From: Spirochaetaceae bacterium | Lineage (GTDB): Bacteria > Spirochaetota > Spirochaetia > Treponematales > Breznakiellaceae | NCBI GenBank assembly: GCA_031288215.1 | Contig: JAITRV010000311.1 | Location: 1-7,904 of the forward strand | Reading direction: 5' to 3' | Length of the DNA stretch: 7,904 nt | Shown here: positions 1 to 6,085 of the stretch, piece after piece | How the letters are laid out: the number at the start of each line of letters is the position of its first letter | How positions within the stretch are numbered: the first letter of the stretch is position 1 | Notes under the pieces: generated by a model | Seen by the model: only the letters and a program-made list of their open reading frames with translations | The model's database searches: none | What the model was told of the DNA's origin: nothing | Translations under genes and position numbers: made by a program

Positions 1-4
1 TTCT

Positions 5-1909
5 ATGAATAGTAAGACGAATAGTAAGACGAACGGTAAAAAACCGCTTCATACGGCTGCGGTATTTTTCGTCCTTTCCGGGTTTGGAATTCTTTTGTCC
101 TGCGCAAAAATTCCGCCTGAACCGAATCAGCCGCCGGCGCCGGAGGCCCTCGCCGCCGTGGCGGAAAGCTATGTGCCGGGCCTCGATGTTTTTGACTATT
201 TTAAGGACGCCTACGGCCTTACCTCAAATACTACGGGCAAATACTTCTATAAATACACCTATAAAAAGGTCGGCCTGGATGAACAGCCCGCTACCGTTCC
301 CACCGGGCCCAATACCCCGGTGGACTATAACGCCGTTCCCCACGGAACCTGGGCGTCTTCCCATAATACCCATGACGGGGTAGCCTATTATGCCCATCCC
401 TTCCGGACCTTGTCCTACCATGAGTTTTACCGGCTTCTGACGAACAACGATAGGGCAGACCCTGCCAGGGGGATTGGAGACAGTTCCGGCTACTACTTTA
501 TTTTCTTTGGCGGGGAGTGGGAAGCCGGGACCAAGGCGGCAATCACGGCCCTCAACGAGGTCCTGGCGGAACAGTATATTACCTACGAGGTTTCAGGGAA
601 CGCCACCGCCGAAAGCGCCGCCCCCAATATTGACCATCACCTGACAAGCTCCTTTTCAGGGGGATCGCCCCTCTATGTTTACAACTTTGATTTTCGGCTT
701 TCAGGGGGAGTATTGGACTCCCGCTATGACGCGGATATCCGTACCGACGCGGCGACCTTCTTTTTTGCCGATGCCCGGGGCACCGTGGATACGATTACCG
801 AAAACAGCACCATATCGGTGACAAACCTCTACGATGTCCTTTACCGGTCCTTTACCGGCCTGGAGGAGGCGATAGCCCAAACCGACGCGGCGGCGTCCCG
901 GCAAGGCCGGACGGTGACGACGGTAAAAATTCCCCATAGTACAAAAGTCCCGGTTGAAGAACGTACCGATAAATTTATCCCCTCCCCGTCCTTACTCCTC
1001 TTCCGTAAGACGACCGGGGGCCGCGCCGCGGTAAACGAAGTTATCGGCCTGGTAGACGCTTCCGCGGTGGACGTGAGCAGCCCCGCCGGGGCTTCCGCCT
1101 TTAAAGCCGAAGTGGAACGGCTCATCAATACCGGCAAGCGGGGCGCCAAGGTTCAGGCCGGCGATGTGAAGAAGTACGATTACTTTACCGATGCCTTTAG
1201 AAGCTTTGACGCGGGCGGCCGGACGTACGACAACTTTACCCCCCGGGACCCTTCCGCCAGCATAAGGGGCAATGACGGGAACCCCCGGAATAACCTGCTG
1301 CACCGTTTTAAGGTCGTTACCTATGCGGAATTAAGCCGCCTTTTACAATCCGACGGGAATTACGTGATCTACTTCGGCACGTCCTGGTGCCCCTATTCCA
1401 ACGAACTCATCCGCCATCTCGACCGCGCCCGGGAAGGTTTCAACGTGCCGGAGATTTATGTATTTGACGCAACCCTGGACGGAGCGGCCTTTGACGGCGC
1501 CCACCATGGGCTGAACATCAGAAATGTCGAACAGCTTCCCGCTTCATTTACCGACGGGATCTTGACCGGCAACGCCTCGACCGCGCCCTATACGGGGCTT
1601 TACGCCGGGATGCTCAGCTATTTCGGCGATTTCCGGGCGTATAGCTGGCTGTATAACGATATTAAAATCGGCGAAGGTTTTTATACCAAGATAGGCATTC
1701 CCGCGGTGTTTTTGTATAATAAAAACAACGTGGATGCCTATGGGCGGGAAAAACCCATCCTTGCGTTCCACGAAAACGTATATGTTTTCTCGTATCTTCT
1801 GACAAACGATACGAATCCGCAGGCCGTTGCCCTGGATACGCTGCTCGGTTCCCTCCTGGGGGACTACAATCTGGGGAAATTGACCTACCGGGTAAAAGAT
1901 CGGAACTAA
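5..1909 (+). CDS. Lipoprotein with two thioredoxin-like repeats, one with a CPYS motif
   Basis: The product has 634 aa and no name I recognise. Residues 1-33 form a lipoprotein signal: a Lys-rich n-region, a hydrophobic stretch at about 17-31, and lipobox LLSC with C33 as the acylated cysteine, so it should be anchored facing the periplasm or cell surface. A Pro-rich linker follows (37-46). The rest looks like two diverged copies of one unit. Copy 1 has DVFDYFKDAY (61-70), LSYHEFYRLL (136-145), GYYFIFFGGEW (162-172), LYVYNFDF (223-230) and IPSPSLLLF (325-333). Copy 2 has KKYDYFTDAF (389-398), VTYAELSRLL (438-447), GNYVIYFGTSW (451-461), CPYS (462-465), IYVFDATL (484-491) and GIPAVFLYNK (564-573). 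Beta-strand, WCxxS and a later cis-Pro-like IPA/IPS motif are thioredoxin-fold hallmarks. C462 is the only cysteine besides C33. The gene precedes a cystine-type symporter gene by 13 nt. A role in disulfide or thiol handling is inference. The start is only 4 nt from the window edge with no RBS visible, and the frame is open upstream, so the true start could be further left. Confidence 0.85.
   Translation: MNSKTNSKTNGKKPLHTAAVFFVLSGFGILLSCAKIPPEPNQPPAPEALAAVAESYVPGLDVFDYFKDAYGLTSNTTGKYFYKYTYKKVGLDEQPATVPTGPNTPVDYNAVPHGTWASSHNTHDGVAYYAHPFRTLSYHEFYRLLTNNDRADPARGIGDSSGYYFIFFGGEWEAGTKAAITALNEVLAEQYITYEVSGNATAESAAPNIDHHLTSSFSGGSPLYVYNFDFRLSGGVLDSRYDADIRTDAATFFFADARGTVDTITENSTISVTNLYDVLYRSFTGLEEAIAQTDAAASRQGRTVTTVKIPHSTKVPVEERTDKFIPSPSLLLFRKTTGGRAAVNEVIGLVDASAVDVSSPAGASAFKAEVERLINTGKRGAKVQAGDVKKYDYFTDAFRSFDAGGRTYDNFTPRDPSASIRGNDGNPRNNLLHRFKVVTYAELSRLLQSDGNYVIYFGTSWCPYSNELIRHLDRAREGFNVPEIYVFDATLDGAAFDGAHHGLNIRNVEQLPASFTDGILTGNASTAPYTGLYAGMLSYFGDFRAYSWLYNDIKIGEGFYTKIGIPAVFLYNKNNVDAYGREKPILAFHENVYVFSYLLTNDTNPQAVALDTLLGSLLGDYNLGKLTYRVKDRN
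8..31 (+). repeat. Two perfect 12-bp tandem copies in the signal peptide n-region
   Basis: The unit aatagtaagacg occurs at 8-19 and again at 20-31, followed by a degraded third copy (aacggtaaaaaa, 32-43). The repeat is in frame and encodes NSKT-NSKT-NGKK in the positively charged start of the lipoprotein signal peptide. Copy-number change would only lengthen or shorten this flexible, basic segment. Confidence 0.9.
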
Positions 1910-1922
1910 CAAGGAGGAAAAG

Positions 1923-3314
1923 ATGTTTAGCGCCGCAAGCGTATTCTGTGCCATTGGTATCTTAGGGTTGTTCGGCGGGATAATCTGGTTCCTGATGTTT
2001 TTGCGCAAAACGGAATTTGAGACCCTCAAGGGCGATAAAAAAATCCGGCTGAATTTTGGCTTGATACTCCTTGCGGCGCTCCTCTGCGGCGTCATTTTTG
2101 GCTATGTATTAAAACTCATCTGGAACGCCGGCATCGTGGATGCGGCGGTGGCCGTCAATTACAGCCTTGAATGGATAGATATTCTCCAATCGGTCTTTTT
2201 AAGCGCCCTGGAACTGCTGATAGTGCCCCTCGTGCTGGTGTCAATTATCCGTTCCTTGTTGAAGGCCGGTTCGGGAACGGAGGCATCAAGAAGCGCCGCA
2301 ACCATTGTGGCCGTCCTTTTGGGGACCTGCGCCCTGGCGGCCTTGACCGGATACGGGATGGTACGGATCTTTGGCATCGGGGCCGCCGACTTTTCCTTTG
2401 CCCGGCCCACCGCCCTGACCCCCACCAGCGTTATCAGGACCATCAAAAGCATCGTACCCTCCAACATGTTTGGCGCCGTCAGCAGGAATTCCGTGCTGCC
2501 CGTGGTTTTTCTTGCCGCGCTTATCGGAGCCGCCGCATTGGCGGTGAAGAAGTCAAACGCGGAATACGGCGCCAAATTTGAAACGGCACTCGAAATTGCC
2601 TACGAACTGGTCGGTACGGTGGTGGATTTTGTCATTGCCTTTACCCCCTTTGGCATTTTAAGCCTGGTGACGGTTAACATCGCCGCCAACGATTGGACCC
2701 TCCTGGTTTCGCTGGGAAAATTTATCGGCGCTTTTTACGCCGGTTCCGTCATCGTCGCGGCCATACACGTCATCATCCTGTTCATTTTTAAGGTAAAGGC
2801 GATGGAGTATTTTAAGAAGTCAGGCAACGCCTTTCTGTTTGCCCTTTCATCCCTGAGCAGCATCGCCACCATGCCCCTTACCATAAAGGCTGAACGGGAT
2901 CTGGGGGTAAACGATGGAACCGCGAACCTGGCGGCGTCCCTGGGGACCTGCATCGGACAAAACGCCTGCGCGGGCCTCTATCCGGCCATGCTGGCAACGA
3001 TCATTGCCCTGATGACGCCGGGACAGCAGGATGTATGGACCCTCAGTTTTGCCGTGCAGCTGGTGCTCTTTACCGTCATCGGTTCCATTGGAGCGGCCGG
3101 CGTGGGAGGCGGCAATATTCAGGCTTCCCTGATGGTCGTTTCCATGATGGGCATGGATTTTTCACTGATAACGCTTTTCCTGGCGGTGGATTTTATCGTA
3201 TCCCTGCCCCGGCCGCCCCTTAATGTCAGCGATTCCATTCTGGCCGGGCTGGTCACCCAAAAGCTGGAAGAAAAACGGAACGGCCGCCTTGCCCGCAAGC
3301 TCAAGGCCGCATAG
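1923..3314 (+). CDS. Dicarboxylate/amino acid:cation symporter, TcyP-like (probable cystine uptake)
   Basis: The product is a 463-aa polytopic membrane protein of the DAACS (GltP/TcyP) family. Family members carry acidic amino acids, dicarboxylates or cystine inward with Na+ or H+. Family landmarks are a first membrane segment (about 5-27), SALELLIVPLVLVSII (94-109), the serine-rich hairpin SSLSSIATMPL (309-319), the stretch IGQNACAGLYPAM (344-356), the Gly-rich second hairpin AAGVGGGN (391-398), and the final substrate-site helix with R430 and N434. IGQNxCAGxYPAMLA and the 463-aa length match my recollection of Bacillus TcyP, hence the cystine suggestion. Oddity: where GltPh and TcyP have the motif DMxRT, this protein reads SLPRP (427-431). 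The Asp that holds the substrate amino group in GltPh (D394) is Ser, so specificity may differ. The start is firm: AAGGAGG at 1911-1917, 5 nt before the ATG. With 13 nt after the lipoprotein stop and no terminator between, the two genes are probably co-transcribed. Confidence 0.9.
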   Translation: MFSAASVFCAIGILGLFGGIIWFLMFLRKTEFETLKGDKKIRLNFGLILLAALLCGVIFGYVLKLIWNAGIVDAAVAVNYSLEWIDILQSVFLSALELLIVPLVLVSIIRSLLKAGSGTEASRSAATIVAVLLGTCALAALTGYGMVRIFGIGAADFSFARPTALTPTSVIRTIKSIVPSNMFGAVSRNSVLPVVFLAALIGAAALAVKKSNAEYGAKFETALEIAYELVGTVVDFVIAFTPFGILSLVTVNIAANDWTLLVSLGKFIGAFYAGSVIVAAIHVIILFIFKVKAMEYFKKSGNAFLFALSSLSSIATMPLTIKAERDLGVNDGTANLAASLGTCIGQNACAGLYPAMLATIIALMTPGQQDVWTLSFAVQLVLFTVIGSIGAAGVGGGNIQASLMVVSMMGMDFSLITLFLAVDFIVSLPRPPLNVSDSILAGLVTQKLEEKRNGRLARKLKAA

Positions 3315-3323
3315 CGCGGGGAA

Positions 3324-3348
3324 GCAATCGGGGATTGCGGAGAATCCC
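3324..3348 (+). other. Two mutually exclusive short hairpins after the symporter gene
   Basis: GCAATC (3324-3329) pairs with GATTGC (3333-3338) across a GGG loop. Alternatively, GGGATT (3331-3336) pairs with AATCCC (3343-3348) across a 6-nt loop. The two stems share bases 3331-3336, so only one can form. There is no U-run directly behind, so this is not a convincing terminator. The second stem covers the -35 of the next promoter at DNA level. No function is assigned. Confidence 0.4.
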
Positions 3349-3363
3349 TCCTCATGCTACAAT
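3335..3363 (+). promoter_or_regulatory. Sigma-70-like promoter for the PPOX / beta-CASP / rlmB unit
   Basis: The -35 is TTGCGG (3335-3340), followed by a 17-bp spacer and the -10 TACAAT (3358-3363), with an extended TGn element (TGC at 3355-3357). A start of transcription near 3370 would leave about 22 nt of leader before the ATG at 3392. Position, spacing and extended element agree; the -35 is only a partial match. Confidence 0.6.
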
Positions 3364-3391
3364 AAAAAATCTTGAAGACGAGGGGTATGGT

Positions 3392-3784
3392 ATGCAGGAA
3401 GTGTATGATTTTCTCAAGAAAACGCAGACCTATTATTTGGCCACGGTAGAAGGGGATCAGCCCAGGGTCCGCCCTTTTGGGACGGTTGACCTCTTTGAGG
3501 GGAAACTCTATATCCAGACCGGAAAGGCAAAAAGCGTTTCAAAACAGATCGGCGCAAACCCGAAGATCGAAATTTGCGCCTTTGACGGCGATGCGTGGAT
3601 CCGTATACAGGCCCTGGCCGAGGAGGACCCGCGGCGGGAACCCAAGGTCCACATGCTGGAGGCATACCCGGCCCTCAAAAACCGGTATTCGGCGGATGAC
3701 GGCAATACCCAGGTGTTTTTCCTCAAGAATGCCGTGGCCACCATTTCGACCTTCACCGGCGATCCCAAGGTCATCAAATTCTAA
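3392..3784 (+). CDS. Pyridoxamine 5'-phosphate oxidase family (flavin-binding split-barrel) protein
   Basis: The product has 130 aa, the typical length of the small single-domain members of this family, found in clostridia and spirochaetes. The opening MQEVYDFLKK with YYLATVEGDQPRVRPFG (14-30) is the characteristic first beta-hairpin. LYIQTGKAKSVSKQI (39-53) and KIEICAFDGDAWIRI (58-72) form the barrel, and the C-terminal YSADDGNTQVFFL (99-111) is also typical. Such proteins bind FMN or a related flavin in the cytoplasm. The substrate is usually unknown, and true PNPOx activity should not be assumed. The start at 3392 is chosen over an in-frame ATG at 3335 because AGGGG (3381-3385) lies 6 nt before it, the family begins here, and the earlier start would put the promoter inside the gene. 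It is likely the first gene of a unit running through rlmB, with 75 nt to the next start. Confidence 0.9.
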   Translation: MQEVYDFLKKTQTYYLATVEGDQPRVRPFGTVDLFEGKLYIQTGKAKSVSKQIGANPKIEICAFDGDAWIRIQALAEEDPRREPKVHMLEAYPALKNRYSADDGNTQVFFLKNAVATISTFTGDPKVIKF

Positions 3785-3800
3785 CGGGACCGCGGGGGCG

Positions 3801-3868
3801 CGGGGGCGGTATGGAGGCGGGGACCATGGGTAACCGGGGGCGGTATGGAGGCGGAGACCATGGGTAAC
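3801..3868 (+). repeat. 34-bp tandem duplication covering RBS and start codon
   Basis: Bases 3801-3834 and 3835-3868 are two adjacent copies of a 34-bp unit differing at one position (G3821 versus A3855). Each copy holds GCGGTATGGA, a GGAGG Shine-Dalgarno and an ATG 8 nt beyond it. A partial third copy of GCGGTATGGA lies at 3870-3879 and contains the third possible start, ATG 3875. Just upstream is an 8-bp tandem repeat, CGCGGGGG at 3791-3798 and 3799-3806. Because 34 is not a multiple of three, the two copied starts are in different frames. Confidence 0.95.
3813..3867 (+). promoter_or_regulatory. Duplicated RBS with 13-codon leader ORF overlapping the beta-CASP gene start
   Basis: The first repeat copy has GGAGG (3813-3817) and ATG 3826, reading MGNRGRYGGGDHG and ending at TAA 3865-3867. 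The second copy has GGAGG (3847-3851) and ATG 3860, which opens the real gene. The leader stop thus lies within the string ATGGGTAA, only 3 nt past the real start codon. This is the geometry of translational coupling or re-initiation. Whether the leader is translated is unknown; it may be a harmless by-product of the duplication. Confidence 0.5.
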
Positions 3869-5284
3869 AGCGGTATGGATATCAGCTTCTCTTCCCTCGG
3901 CGCGGCAGAGGAAGTTACCGGCTCAAAACACGTGGTCGAGGCCTATGGAAAAAACTACCTCATCGATTGCGGGGCCTTTCAGGGCAAGCGGGCCGAGGCG
4001 GACCGGAAAAACCGGAACCTCGGCATCCCGGTGGACCGTATCGACGGCGTCATCGTGACCCACGGCCACTACGACCACTGCGGCCTCTTGCCCCTGCTGA
4101 CCAAGCAGGGCTATCAGGGAAATATCTATGCCACCCCGGCTACCCGGGATATCTCCAGCCTTATCATGATGGATTCGGCCAATATCCAGGCCCGGGATGC
4201 GGAGTATCTGCGGAAACAGTCCAAAAAACAGGGCGAAAAATTTGACTGGAGGCCCCTGTACGACGAGAGAGACGCCATCCGGGCCGCCGGCCAGATCCTG
4301 GGCCTTTCCTATCACCGGCCCCTCTTCCTGGAAGACGGGGTGAAGCTGGAATTCTACGATGCCGGCCACATCCTCGGTTCGGCGATGGCCTTCCTCACCA
4401 TTACCCGGGAGGGCAAAACCACCAGGATCCTCTGCAGCGGCGACCTGGGCCGGAAAGACAAGCCCATCATCCGGGACCCCGAGCGGCCCCCCGCGGCGGA
4501 CTATATCGTTCTGGAAAGCACCTACGGCGACCGGCGGCACGATACCGCCGACAACGCCATGGCCCGCCTCGCCGAGATTGCCCGGCAGACGGTCAAAACC
4601 AAGGGCAGGATCCTCATCCCCGCCTTTGCCATTGAACGGACCCAGGAGCTGGTGTACTACTTTCACCTCCTGGTCGACGAGGGGGTCATCCCGGAGATCC
4701 CGATCTACGTGGATTCCCCCATGGCGACCAACGCCACCACGATCTTCCAGGTTCACCCGGAATGTTACGACGAGGATATCCACGAGGCCTTCATCAAACA
4801 CCACAAAAACCCCTTCGGCTTCAACAGCCTCCATTTTACCACCGGCGTGGAGGAGTCCAAGGCCCTGAACAAGCATCCCGGTCCGCTGATCATCATCTCC
4901 GCCGACGGGATGTGCGAGGCCGGCCGGATCCAGCACCACCTGATCAACAGCATCGGCGACCCGAATACCACCATCCTCATCGTGGGGTATATGGCCGAAA
5001 ACACCCTGGGCCGCCGGCTCCGCAACAAGAACAGCGAGGTCAAGATCCATAACCAATGGTTCAAACGCCGGGCCCGGGTGGAGGAGCTCAACGCCTTCAG
5101 CGCCCACGCGGATTATGTGGAGGCCGTGGAATGGCTCGACTCCCTGGACACCTCTCATCTCAAGCGCATCCTCCTGGTCCACGGGGAACCCAAGGCCCAG
5201 GCCGCCTTTAAGCGCTACCTCGCCGAAAAGGGTTACTCCAACACGGAGATAATTCAATACGGAAAAACCTACGGCCTCGGGTAA
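3860..5284 (+). CDS. MBL-fold beta-CASP metallohydrolase, RNA-processing exonuclease type
   Basis: The product has 474 aa. It belongs to the CPSF73/TTHA0252-like group of zinc-dependent RNases, which cleave RNA in the cytoplasm. Numbered from ATG 3860, the metallo-beta-lactamase motifs are all present: D36 in DCGAF, the HGHYDH box (H68, H70, D72, H73), H170 in DAGHILGS and D195 in CSGDLG. The beta-CASP region follows: E219 in LESTYGD (motif A), PAFAIERTQELV (254-265), VDSPMA (284-289), SADGMCEAGRIQHHL (347-361, motif B His) and FSAHAD (413-418, motif C). The C-terminal RMMBL-type end carries LLVHGEP (438-444). No catalytic residue is missing. ATG 3860 is preferred for its GGAGG at 8-nt spacing. 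ATG 3845 has no good SD, and ATG 3875 (MDISFSSLG) fits the usual family N-terminus but has a poor SD. The methyltransferase gene follows after 9 nt, hinting at a shared RNA-maturation role. Confidence 0.93.
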   Translation: MGNSGMDISFSSLGAAEEVTGSKHVVEAYGKNYLIDCGAFQGKRAEADRKNRNLGIPVDRIDGVIVTHGHYDHCGLLPLLTKQGYQGNIYATPATRDISSLIMMDSANIQARDAEYLRKQSKKQGEKFDWRPLYDERDAIRAAGQILGLSYHRPLFLEDGVKLEFYDAGHILGSAMAFLTITREGKTTRILCSGDLGRKDKPIIRDPERPPAADYIVLESTYGDRRHDTADNAMARLAEIARQTVKTKGRILIPAFAIERTQELVYYFHLLVDEGVIPEIPIYVDSPMATNATTIFQVHPECYDEDIHEAFIKHHKNPFGFNSLHFTTGVEESKALNKHPGPLIIISADGMCEAGRIQHHLINSIGDPNTTILIVGYMAENTLGRRLRNKNSEVKIHNQWFKRRARVEELNAFSAHADYVEAVEWLDSLDTSHLKRILLVHGEPKAQAAFKRYLAEKGYSNTEIIQYGKTYGLG

Positions 5285-5293
5285 GGATGAAGC

Positions 5294-6016
5294 ATGGGCT
5301 ATCTTTCGGGATTTCACGCCATTGAAGAACGCCTCCGGGCAGGAGGGAGCCGGGGCCCCCTCCTGGTGGCCAAAATCGGCCCCCGGGCCCGGGAACTGGT
5401 AGCCCTGGCCACGGAGCACCGGATTCCCATACACCGGGTCGGCACCCACGAATTGGACCGCATCGCGTCGGATCACCGGGGTATCGTGCTTCAGGTGGAA
5501 GATCTCCCGGGAAAGGGGGACCTCAGCCTGGAAGGGTTTATCGCGGGCCTCGGGGATCGGAAAGATGCCCTGGTGGCGGTGCTGGACGAGATCACCGACC
5601 CCCACAACTACGGGGCCATCCTCCGGTCCTGCGATCAGTTCGCCGTGGACCTGGTGCTCACCCGGCGCCGCCGCATCGCCAAACACGCGGAGGTCATCGC
5701 CCGCACCTCCGCCGGGGCGGTCTCCTGGGTGTCCGCCGTGGAAACGCCCAACCTCAGCCGGGCCCTCCGGGACTTAAAGGATGCGGGCTTCTGGATCTAC
5801 GGCGCCGACATGGCCGGTGAACCGGTCTACACCAAGGACCTCACCGGCCGGCTGGCCTTCATCCTCGGGGGGGAGGGCGGGGGCATCTCCCGGCTCCTCC
5901 GGGACGCCTGCGACGGCTTCGTGTCCATCCCCGCCAAAGGCCGCCTGGACTCCCTCAACGTATCGGTCGCCGCGGGGGTGATCTTCTACGAGGCCCTCCG
6001 CCAAAGGGCCCGCTGA
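5294..6016 (+). CDS. rlmB: TrmH/SpoU-family 23S rRNA (guanosine-2'-O-)-methyltransferase, RlmB type
   Basis: The product has 240 aa, close to the roughly 243 aa of E. coli RlmB. That enzyme uses S-adenosylmethionine to methylate the 2'-OH of G2251 in the ribosomal P-loop of 23S rRNA. Residues 1-70 form the L30e-like substrate-binding domain, starting GFHAIEERL and ending HRGIVLQVED. The SPOUT trefoil-knot domain shows motif 1 LDEITDPHNYGAILRS (97-112; N105, R111), motif 2 ILGGEGGGISRLL (190-202; E194) and motif 3 IPAKGRLDSLNVSVAAG (212-228; S220, N222), followed by the family-typical YEALRQR (232-238). The start has AAGGA (5283-5287) with 6-nt spacing, overlapping the stop of the preceding gene, so translation is probably coupled to it. 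The close relative TrmH (a tRNA enzyme) is less likely because of the N-terminal domain and DxITDPHN signature. The exact target nucleotide is inferred from the family. Confidence 0.92.
   Translation: MGYLSGFHAIEERLRAGGSRGPLLVAKIGPRARELVALATEHRIPIHRVGTHELDRIASDHRGIVLQVEDLPGKGDLSLEGFIAGLGDRKDALVAVLDEITDPHNYGAILRSCDQFAVDLVLTRRRRIAKHAEVIARTSAGAVSWVSAVETPNLSRALRDLKDAGFWIYGADMAGEPVYTKDLTGRLAFILGGEGGGISRLLRDACDGFVSIPAKGRLDSLNVSVAAGVIFYEALRQRAR
5867..5883 (+). other. Potential G-quadruplex with 1-nt loops inside rlmB
   Basis: The coding strand runs G7-A-G3-C-G5, which supplies four G-triplets joined by single-nucleotide loops. It encodes GGEGGG (192-197) of SAM-binding motif 2. The G7 run is also a slippage-prone homopolymer. 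The pattern is plain in the sequence; folding in the cell is not shown. Confidence 0.5.
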
Positions 6017-6078
6017 GGATACCCCGCCTGGTCCTCCCGGCCCGTGCCGGCATTTCCGGCGAGGGTATCCTCGCTTTT
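6015..6078 (+). terminator. Long hairpin terminator beginning in the rlmB stop codon
   Basis: GAGGATACCC (6015-6024) is a perfect inverted match to GGGTATCCTC (6063-6072). The stem continues inward with CGCC (6025-6028) against GGCG (6058-6061), leaving only A6062 bulged, for 14 pairs in total. The apical part can fold further (CCGGC 6037-6041 with GCCGG 6046-6050, or GCCGG 6046-6050 with CCGGC 6056-6060). TTTT follows at 6075-6078, with a second TTTT at 6084-6087. The left arm shares two bases with the TGA stop, so ribosomes finishing rlmB would sit on it. Confidence 0.75.
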
Positions 6079-6085
6079 GCCGATT

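Noticed and set aside
3335..3391. Longer PPOX start at ATG 3335
   Set aside because: It would add 19 residues absent from the family and place the promoter and hairpins inside the gene. ATG 3392 has a good SD.
3477..3833. 118-codon + frame overlapping the PPOX gene and running into the repeat
   Set aside because: It is out of frame with the clearly recognisable PPOX protein and has Arg/Pro-rich shadow composition.
3845..3859. Beta-CASP start at ATG 3845
   Set aside because: No good SD precedes it, whereas ATG 3860 has GGAGG at 8 nt. The extra residues arise only from the repeat.
3801..3868. Tandem repeat as a CRISPR or mobile-element end
   Set aside because: There are only two adjacent copies with no spacers, no terminal inverted repeats and no transposase nearby.
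3923..5686. Reverse-strand open frame of 587 codons opposite the beta-CASP and rlmB genes
   Set aside because: It spans two well-supported genes in the opposite direction, crosses their boundary and shows no family motif. High-GC codon bias on the + strand removes stops from the antisense frame.
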